Part shown: positions 44,781 through 49,306 of the stretch, one piece after another
How the letters are laid out: every line of letters begins with the position of its first letter
Numbering within the stretch: position 1 is the first letter of the stretch
Virus record (IMG/VR): IMGVR_UViG_3300020152_000253
Coordinates: 1 to 49,306 of that record
Source of the DNA: a virus
Length of the DNA: 49,306 nt
Reading direction: 5' to 3' (one strand)
The notes under the pieces: model-generated
What the model was told of the DNA's origin: nothing
Databases searched by the model: none
The model's input: only the letters and a program-made list of their open reading frames with translations
Program-made: the position numbers and the translations under genes

Positions 44781-45569
44781 CTAGAACGGCACGTCGTCGT
44801 CATCATGGAACTGCGCCCCGGGATTCGGAGACGCGGGGCCCGGCTGAGCCGGGGGCGGGGTAACGGGATTCGGGCCGGCCGCCGGCGGGATGGCTGCAGC
44901 GGCATCAAGGCGAGTCCAAATCTCCTGCTGATCATCCCAGACTTCCAGAACGGCCACATCCAGCCGACTGATGAAGTCACCAGTGGGCAATCCGAACCGG
45001 TCAATCTGCGTCTTGGCGACGATGTCGCCCCGGGACCGGATCACCCGGCCGACGGCCACTTTCTGGTACAGCAGGGCGGTCATGGCCTCAGGCGGGCAAA
45101 CCCGCATGGTGCTCTCCTGGTCGACCTTGGCGCCGTCCTTTTCGTACTGCCGCACGCAGGTGATGGGCACAACCAGCTCGTTGGCGGCCGTCTTCTCAAG
45201 GCGGCCCATGTGGCCGGCGATGTGGTAGACCAGCTTGTCCTGGTCGTGGGCGTCTGCCTCGCTGATGGTCCAGGCCCGCATGCTGCGATAGAGCCGCTGG
45301 TCCTGTCCAACCTGCTCCTCAAGGGAGCCCCGGGCCGAGACCTTCATGCCGACCGCCAGCTTCGCAGCGAGATCCTGCGGGAGCGAGGGCTGTTTCTTCG
45401 AGCCGAAAACCGTGACCCGGAGCTTGCTGCCCGCGGCGGCGATCTCCGCCTTCAGGTAAGCGATCGGCTTCTTGCCTTCATCCTTGGGCTTCGTCTGCTC
45501 CAGGGTGACGGCCGTCAAGGCGCCGACAGCGATTGCCTGAACGTCGTGGGGGCTGCGCTTTTCAGTCAT
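44781..45569 (-). CDS. Single-stranded DNA-binding-like protein
   Basis: 262 residues, GGAGG 9 nt before ATG. Strand pattern AYLKAEIAAAGSKLRVTVFG and LAVGMKVSARGSLEEQVGQD matches an OB fold; a second beta unit occupies about 120-215 (ELVVPITCVRQYEKDG, RVIRSRGDIVAKTQIDRFGL). A proline-rich linker ends in HDDDDVPF, the acidic SSB C-terminal tip that recruits partner enzymes. It is longer and diverged from standard SSB (about 170). Coats single strands for the Sak4 ATPase and helicase. Confidence 0.65.
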   Translation of the reverse strand: MTEKRSPHDVQAIAVGALTAVTLEQTKPKDEGKKPIAYLKAEIAAAGSKLRVTVFGSKKQPSLPQDLAAKLAVGMKVSARGSLEEQVGQDQRLYRSMRAWTISEADAHDQDKLVYHIAGHMGRLEKTAANELVVPITCVRQYEKDGAKVDQESTMRVCPPEAMTALLYQKVAVGRVIRSRGDIVAKTQIDRFGLPTGDFISRLDVAVLEVWDDQQEIWTRLDAAAAIPPAAGPNPVTPPPAQPGPASPNPGAQFHDDDDVPF

Positions 45570-45970
45570 GCTTGGGTTCCTCCTCGGCTTGCTGATGGAT
45601 GGATGCCTGAGCCTTTACCCACCGAAGAGCCCGCAATAGGGACTCTCGGCTTGGTGGGTGAGCCGTGACCACTGGAGCCGGCTTTTCCTGTACCGGCCCG
45701 TTCATCGTCGTGTGCCTCCTCTCCCTCTGGCAGTTCACCAGCTACTTCGCCTCGCCACGAGACGATTGTCTCTGCCAGGACATCAAGAGAGACGCCCAGG
45801 AGCCGCTTCATCTTCAGGAGGGTGCTGAGGTGCGGGTCACGATTCCGGTTCACCCACCGCCAGATCTGCTTCGGGCAGACCCCTAAAGCACGCTCCAGAG
45901 CGCTGTCTGACCAGAATCCAGCCGCAGAGCGGATCTGCACCCACCGTTCACTCCCCGGTACCTGGGCCAT
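45566..45970 (-). CDS. Cro/antirepressor-like helix-turn-helix protein
   Basis: 134 residues from ATG 45970 (GGAGGTG upstream). WVQIRSAAGFWSDSALERAL, then GVCPKQIWRWVNRNRDPHLS, is a helix-turn-helix of the Cro/C1 type; TLLKMKRLLGVSLDVLAETI continues the domain. The last 55 residues are low complexity. Divergently transcribed from the repressor gene at 46123, so it is the first early gene and likely Cro counterpart. An exact copy of ACGATTGTCTCT from the operator region also lies in its coding sequence (45762-45773). Confidence 0.75.
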   Translation of the reverse strand: MAQVPGSERWVQIRSAAGFWSDSALERALGVCPKQIWRWVNRNRDPHLSTLLKMKRLLGVSLDVLAETIVSWRGEVAGELPEGEEAHDDERAGTGKAGSSGHGSPTKPRVPIAGSSVGKGSGIHPSASRGGTQA

Positions 45971-46000
45971 CGAACCACCTCCGTTCTGTCCGGTAGTCAA

Positions 46001-46081
46001 ACTATACGATTGTCTCTCGTATACGTCAATATCCGATCCGGAAATATGCGGTTGACTTTTGTAAACCGTCTACGATACAAT
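46001..46081. promoter_or_regulatory. Divergent lysogeny switch: two promoters and operator
   Basis: Minus strand, for early genes: TTGACG (rc 46024-46029), 17-bp spacer, TATAGT (rc 46001-46006). Plus strand, for the repressor: TTGACT (46052-46057), 18-bp spacer, TACAAT (46076-46081). TATACGA (46003-46009) and TCGTATA (46017-46023) form a perfect dyad over the early promoter, a clear candidate operator. Related ATTGTC/GACAAT half-sites recur near the repressor -10. Confidence 0.8.
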
Positions 46082-46122
46082 TGTCCTCAGAAGTAGACAC
46101 GAAACGACACGGGGTGAGATAA

Positions 46123-46467
46123 GTGGCGGAATCCTCGGTTAACCTGGGTGAGCGAGTCAGGACGCTGCGAGAACAGATGGGATGGAACAAGAAGGAGCTG
46201 GCCGAGAGGGCCGGGGTTCATCCTACGCATATCGGCCTGATAGAACGTGGTGGCCGTGTTGACGTTCGCTACGAGACCTTGGAGAAGATCGCCACTGCTT
46301 TCGGCGGCACGGTTCCCTGGCTGATGGGCGAGGACGAGGAAGGACAGACACCGGCCAGCGACCTGGAGCCATACAGGGCTGCAATAGAGGCGGCGAAAGC
46401 AAACGGCCTTAGCTCAGATGATCTGGTGAATCTGATCAGCACGGCGGCCGCTCTCTTCAGGAAATAA
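46123..46467 (+). CDS. Phage repressor, XRE/CI type
   Basis: 114 residues, GTG behind GGGGTGA. LGERVRTLREQMGWNKKELA, RAGVHPTHIGLIERGGRVDV and RYETLEKIATAFGGTVPWLM are a full XRE helix-turn-helix. The short C-terminal part (SDLEPYRAAIEAAKANGLSS) is for dimerisation; no self-cleavage domain. Derepression would therefore need ImmA, whose gene follows convergently, as in Bacillus ICEBs1 and phi105. Its promoter faces the early promoter. Confidence 0.85.
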   Translation: MAESSVNLGERVRTLREQMGWNKKELAERAGVHPTHIGLIERGGRVDVRYETLEKIATAFGGTVPWLMGEDEEGQTPASDLEPYRAAIEAAKANGLSSDDLVNLISTAAALFRK

Positions 46468-46469
46468 CA

Positions 46470-46500
46470 AGACCGGGGGCGACGTCCCCCGGTCTTTCTC
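46470..46500. terminator. Bidirectional terminator between repressor and immA
   Basis: Perfect 10-bp stem AGACCGGGGG (46470-46479) / CCCCCGGTCT (46486-46495), TTTCTC on the plus side. It ends the repressor gene and also abuts the stop of the convergent ImmA gene. Confidence 0.8.
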
Positions 46501-46957
46501 ATCTGTACCGTTTTTCTATGCGCGTCCACAATGCCGCGCCTGTCACCCCAAAGATCCGCTCGGCGTCGAAGTGCGTGGTCATGTACAGGTGCTCTGTTGG
46601 TATGAGCAGGGCCCCTGCAAACTCGTTCGCCTCCCCCTCCAGCTCCCCGGCCAGCTCCAGGCTAGACCGCCGAAGGCGTTGACGATGAAGACACCAGTGG
46701 CCCAACTCATGCGCGATAGTGAAGCGCCGGCGGCGGGCGTCCCTATACCGATTGTTGACCACGATCAGCCACTGCTTTGGTCCTTCGCGAATCAGCATGC
46801 CGGAGACAGCGTTGGAGAGTGGCAGTTCTTCAATGTCGATACCAAGGCGCCTGGCCGCCCCTTCAACATCCACAGGCGGAAACAGGCTGGCCCAGCGGAT
46901 CAGGCGGGTAGCCATGTCCTCCGGCCGTGATAGGACGTTCGCGGCGACGAGTGCCAA
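46499..46957 (-). CDS. immA-like: ImmA/IrrE-family metallopeptidase
   Basis: 152 residues from a TTG preceded by GGGGC. Zinc motif TIAHELGHWCLH (HExxH) and the third ligand in EGEANEFAGALLIP are complete. ImmA-type peptidases cleave XRE repressors after DNA damage and thereby induce integrated elements. Paired convergently with the repressor at 46123. Its leader carries an SOS-type box inside a long hairpin. Confidence 0.9.
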   Translation of the reverse strand: MALVAANVLSRPEDMATRLIRWASLFPPVDVEGAARRLGIDIEELPLSNAVSGMLIREGPKQWLIVVNNRYRDARRRRFTIAHELGHWCLHRQRLRRSSLELAGELEGEANEFAGALLIPTEHLYMTTHFDAERIFGVTGAALWTRIEKRYR

Positions 46958-46968
46958 GATGATGAAAG

Positions 46969-47006
46969 CCCCTTTCGGTAGAACGTACGTTCGTTACCGA
47001 AAGGGG
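46969..47006. promoter_or_regulatory. 38-bp inverted repeat with SOS-type box in its loop, ahead of immA
   Basis: Arms CCCCTTTCGGTA (46969-46980) and TACCGAAAGGGG (46995-47006) are perfectly complementary. The loop holds GAACGTACGTTC (46981-46992); with flanks it matches the LexA consensus CGAACRNRYGTTYC at 13 of 14 on the minus strand. Hairpin formation in mRNA would involve sequence close to the immA ribosome binding site. Confidence 0.6.
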
Positions 47007-47047
47007 CATTTCCTTTCATTCACTATTCCGAAATTGTGCAGACATAT

Positions 47048-47779
47048 CTAGTCAGCTACCACCAAGCGCCTATTTGGTTTGGGCGGCGGGGTACCCCCGA
47101 AGAGCAATGGCTTGACAGCGAGAAGGAAATCAAGATCCTCTTCCGGGGTGAGATCGTCCTGGATCACAACACTACGGTTTGCAGTGATGATCACCTGAAG
47201 AGTACTGCGGCGCCCCTCAACCACTAGGTCGAGGTACAGCGCCGACATGGTCTCCGGACCGTACTTCTCAAAGTCTGGATCGAGACGTACGTTGTCTCCA
47301 AACATGCCAGCCGACTTGACACGGCCCTGCAGGCCAGTAAACCACGAGCCGGCCACATCGCCCTTGATGTGTTCAAGCACATAGGCAAAGTCGACACGGC
47401 CCTCCTCTACGGATACCGCTTCAGGGAACCGCTGGGCGAGGCGCCGGAACGCACCGCGGCCAGCATGACGGGGGCCACGGAAAATGAGGAAATCTGCACC
47501 CGCCTGGTAGTAAATATCGTAGGGTGCGATTGGTGCCGCCACGGTCGACCTGTCGTAGGGGATGTCGTCACCCCAACGGTGGGGCCGCTTGTCCTGAACT
47601 TCGTGATTGCAGAGCAGATGATCCAGACCACGGAAATACTCCTTCGTCTCAAGCTTCATTTCAGTGCGCGGGTTCGTGCCGAAGCCGTGCAGGGAAGCTT
47701 GAGTTGCCGATACAAGTTCTTGTTCATTATAGCCCGTGAACTTTCGGACGGTGAAGAAGGAGTACCCCCGTGGTGCCAC
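47048..47779 (-). CDS. Unrecognised cytosolic protein of an SOS-box operon
   Basis: 243 residues, GTG with GGGGG 8 nt upstream, starting 4 bp after the stop of the membrane gene, so co-translated. No membrane segment or known catalytic motif. The parts I can see: YSFFTVRKFTGYNEQELVSA, EYFRGLDHLLCNHEVQDKRP, YDIYYQAGADFLIFRGPRHA, FAYVLEHIKGDVAGSWFTGL and a beta region MSALYLDLVVEGRRSTLQVI ending VIQDDLTPEEDLDFLLAVKP. It may be a sensor or effector partner. Family not recognised. Confidence 0.6.
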   Translation of the reverse strand: MAPRGYSFFTVRKFTGYNEQELVSATQASLHGFGTNPRTEMKLETKEYFRGLDHLLCNHEVQDKRPHRWGDDIPYDRSTVAAPIAPYDIYYQAGADFLIFRGPRHAGRGAFRRLAQRFPEAVSVEEGRVDFAYVLEHIKGDVAGSWFTGLQGRVKSAGMFGDNVRLDPDFEKYGPETMSALYLDLVVEGRRSTLQVIITANRSVVIQDDLTPEEDLDFLLAVKPLLFGGTPPPKPNRRLVVAD

Positions 47780-47783
47780 CTGA

Positions 47784-48572
47784 CTAACCCCCTGACAGCG
47801 CTAAGTGCTTCGACAGAAGTGAAGTCAATCCGTGAACATCTGTAGCTACGAAATCCATTTGGGCTCGCGACACCCTGACGCGTTTCCTGGTGGGAGCACC
47901 CTTTAGGGCCTCTGGCTCCAGGATTTCGCACTGGAAATTCCGAAGGTCGGCCTTCGGAATTCGCTTCGAGTACACGCCAAGGAACGGATTCTCACCCCGG
48001 AAGTATAGGGACAGTGCATATGAACGCTGCTCGGGGCACAACGCCTCCTCTACTGTGCGGAGCAGCGGGAGCACCTTGTCCTGTAGATCTCGGGCGGTGG
48101 GGTCGTACGGGCCGTGATATTCCAGTAGTTGGAGGTTGATATGACCTGCCTCTTGGTCGTCTAGTTCTGTCCATCGGAATTTCAGCACGTAGTCCATTCC
48201 ATCGACCTTCAGGACCAAGTAATCCTGCTTGTCGCTGAGAGTTTCCCTGCGTTCACCGAATCCGTACATGAGGCGACACACAGCCGCAAACCGGTCCGGT
48301 GTTATGTTTGTACCATCATAGTCAGCAGAAAGACTGTAGCCAACCTTGCTACTAGTCAACAGAGCTTTGCCTTTAGCCAAAAAGGTATAAAACCTCACGG
48401 ACCGGCCTTGATACCACTGGATGCCTGTGACCAACCAGGAAACACCAGTTGCCAGCCAGGCTTTATACGCCCACACCTGTTCCCACCACACGGTGCAAAC
48501 CACCGAAATGCTAACCAACAGTAGCAATGCTCCGATCCGCCAGGTCCACACCCGATCAGACATCTTCGTCAA
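47784..48572 (-). CDS. Two-pass membrane protein of an SOS-box operon, unrecognised
   Basis: 262 residues, TTG with GGAGGTGA at good spacing. Two membrane helices close to the start (about 11-28, WRIGALLLLVSISVVCTVWW; about 35-55, WLATGVSWLVTGIQWYQG) hold a cytosolic alpha/beta domain of about 200 residues: VLKVDGMDYVLKFRWTELDD, INLQLLEYHGPYDPTARDLQ, YALSLYFRGENPFLGVYSKR, FQCEILEPEALKGAPTRKRV. It is followed 4 bp later by a partner gene. Layout (2TM plus soluble partner, beside the immunity genes) suits superinfection exclusion or defence. Family not recognised. Confidence 0.6.
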   Translation of the reverse strand: MTKMSDRVWTWRIGALLLLVSISVVCTVWWEQVWAYKAWLATGVSWLVTGIQWYQGRSVRFYTFLAKGKALLTSSKVGYSLSADYDGTNITPDRFAAVCRLMYGFGERRETLSDKQDYLVLKVDGMDYVLKFRWTELDDQEAGHINLQLLEYHGPYDPTARDLQDKVLPLLRTVEEALCPEQRSYALSLYFRGENPFLGVYSKRIPKADLRNFQCEILEPEALKGAPTRKRVRVSRAQMDFVATDVHGLTSLLSKHLALSGG

Positions 48573-48593
48573 GGCAGATCACCTCCTGCCCCC

Positions 48594-48629
48594 ATTGTCA
48601 CACCGAAGGCGTTCACGAACAAGCGTTCC
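48594..48629 (-). promoter_or_regulatory. Promoter with perfect SOS box for the two-gene membrane operon
   Basis: CGAACAAGCGTTCC (48616-48629) matches CGAACRNRYGTTYC at all 14 positions. On the minus strand TTGTTC within it (rc 48617-48622), a 17-bp spacer and GACAAT (rc 48594-48599) form a promoter leading to the TTG at 48572. The same placement of a SOS box over a TTGTTC -35 occurs at 838-843. Confidence 0.65.
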
Positions 48630-48718
48630 ATCAAAAAGAACTTGACGTACGATTTCTCGCGGTTCCGACATGAGTATGCGGCTCCTTGTCGAACCATGTC
48701 GAACGACATAAGAACTCC

Positions 48719-48745
48719 AAAAGCCAGCCTCTATGGCTGGCTTTT
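48719..48745. terminator. Bidirectional terminator after the two-HTH regulator
   Basis: AAAAGCCAGCC (48719-48729) / GGCTGGCTTTT (48735-48745), perfect 11-bp stem with A-tract and T-tract on both sides. It overlaps the regulator stop codon and isolates it from the membrane operon. Confidence 0.8.
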
Positions 48746-49306
48746 ATCGCGTTGTTCCCGCTCGCGCCGTAGGCGCCTGGCCTCCAGGAGATCCTTCACG
48801 GCTTCCACGTCTTCGGACGAGAGCTGCTTGCCCCTCAGGAAGTAGACAAGGTCGTCGGTTGGCGACGTGGCTGCTTCCGGATCAGAAACATGCGGGGGAT
48901 ACAGATCAGAGTATGCGATGCCAAGGGCGCGACACAGACGGGAAGCGTCCTCTTCGTCAAGTGAAGCGTCGTCCTCGTACCCCGCAAGAGTCTCAACAGG
49001 AATGTCCGTCTTTGCGCTCAGTTGCTTCAGGGTGAGTCCAGCTCGTTCCCTGAATAAGAGCAATCGCTGGCTCAGGCCCACCTTCAGCAGGTCGTAGTCC
49101 ATTCCTGGCTCGGACCGCCCCAAAACGTAGTCAACCGACACGTCATATAGGTCTGCCAGACGCTCTAGGGTGCGTCCTTCCGGACGCTTTGTTCCGGTCT
49201 CCCAAGCGGCAACAGTGGATCGAGCCACGCCCAAGAGATCGGCAAGCTCCTTCTGGTATAGACCCTTGCGGGCTCGAAGATCCCGCAGCCGGTCCCTTAG
49301 CTCCAT
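48731..49306 (-). CDS. Regulator with two tandem XRE helix-turn-helix domains
   Basis: 191 residues; the ATG is the last codon of the window, so its binding site is outside unless the ends join. First domain: LRDLRARKGLYQKELADLLG, VARSTVAAWETGTKRPEGRT, LADLYDVSVDYVLGRSE, a full XRE domain. Second, about 72-125: LLLFRERAGLTLKQLSAKTD, IPVETLAGYEDDASLDEEDA, a weaker helix-turn-helix. A helical end (LSSEDVEAVKDLLEARRLRR) closes it. It may control the SOS-box operon next to it or be a second repressor. Completeness at the N-terminus cannot be checked in a linear window. Confidence 0.75.
   Translation of the reverse strand: MELRDRLRDLRARKGLYQKELADLLGVARSTVAAWETGTKRPEGRTLERLADLYDVSVDYVLGRSEPGMDYDLLKVGLSQRLLLFRERAGLTLKQLSAKTDIPVETLAGYEDDASLDEEDASRLCRALGIAYSDLYPPHVSDPEAATSPTDDLVYFLRGKQLSSEDVEAVKDLLEARRLRREREQRDKSQP

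Noticed and set aside
1-49306. CRISPR array, insertion sequence or transposase.
   Set aside because: No regularly spaced identical repeats and no DDE or HUH transposase motif were seen. The regular repeats at 29520-30410 are coding and divergent.

Overview
The window is most of, or all of, a temperate siphovirus genome (prophage, or a circular phage genome that has been opened). The signs are a complete HK97-type head module, a long-tail module with a tape measure protein and a frameshifted tail-assembly chaperone pair, a lysis module, a tyrosine recombinase, and a divergent repressor switch with an ImmA-type peptidase. The host is probably a high-GC Gram-positive bacterium, with a high-GC Bacillota such as a Symbiobacterium-like organism as my best guess. 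This rests on G+C-rich coding sequence, strong AGGAGG-type ribosome binding sites with many GTG and TTG starts, CGAAC-N4-GTTYC SOS boxes of the Bacillus/actinobacterial LexA type, an XhlA-like holin-associated protein and an ArpU-like late regulator. The species cannot be read from the sequence.

Layout. Nearly everything is transcribed right to left (minus strand). 45.5-49.3 kb: lysogeny and immunity region with a two-helix-turn-helix regulator, an SOS-box-preceded pair of unrecognised genes (one with two membrane segments), ImmA, the repressor (+) and a divergent Cro-like gene. 35.5-45.6 kb: early recombination and replication genes (SSB-like protein, Sak4-like ATPase, DinG-type helicase, RusA resolvase, many small genes). 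26.3-35.5 kb: replication genes plus DNA modification genes. A primase carrying the first half of a DUF927 helicase domain is separated from the gene for the second half by about 6.4 kb holding a SNF2-helicase/methyltransferase fusion, a cytosine methyltransferase with many repeats, a two-gene plus-strand island and a MazG fusion. 26.0-26.3 kb: repeat-rich candidate origin. 25-26 kb: late regulator and HNH nuclease. 22-25 kb: terminases and portal. 18.5-21.4 kb: protease, capsid and head genes. 10-18 kb: connectors and tail. 7.5-10.1 kb: a block with recombinase, inverted repeat, HEPN-like gene and membrane metallopeptidase that interrupts the tail genes. 2-7.5 kb: remaining tail genes and lysis. 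0-2 kb: a TPR gene and two plus-strand genes for a secreted and a small membrane protein.

Most notable points. The primase-helicase is split precisely inside one domain around a modification module. The cytosine methyltransferase carries eight copies of an ADxRL motif at about 41-residue spacing where its target recognition domain should be. SOS-type boxes precede the TPR gene, immA and the unrecognised two-gene membrane operon. The two ends of the window would abut as a TPR-regulator gene pair with a ready ribosome binding site, which suggests a circular molecule. All function calls come from reading motifs by eye; no database search was run.
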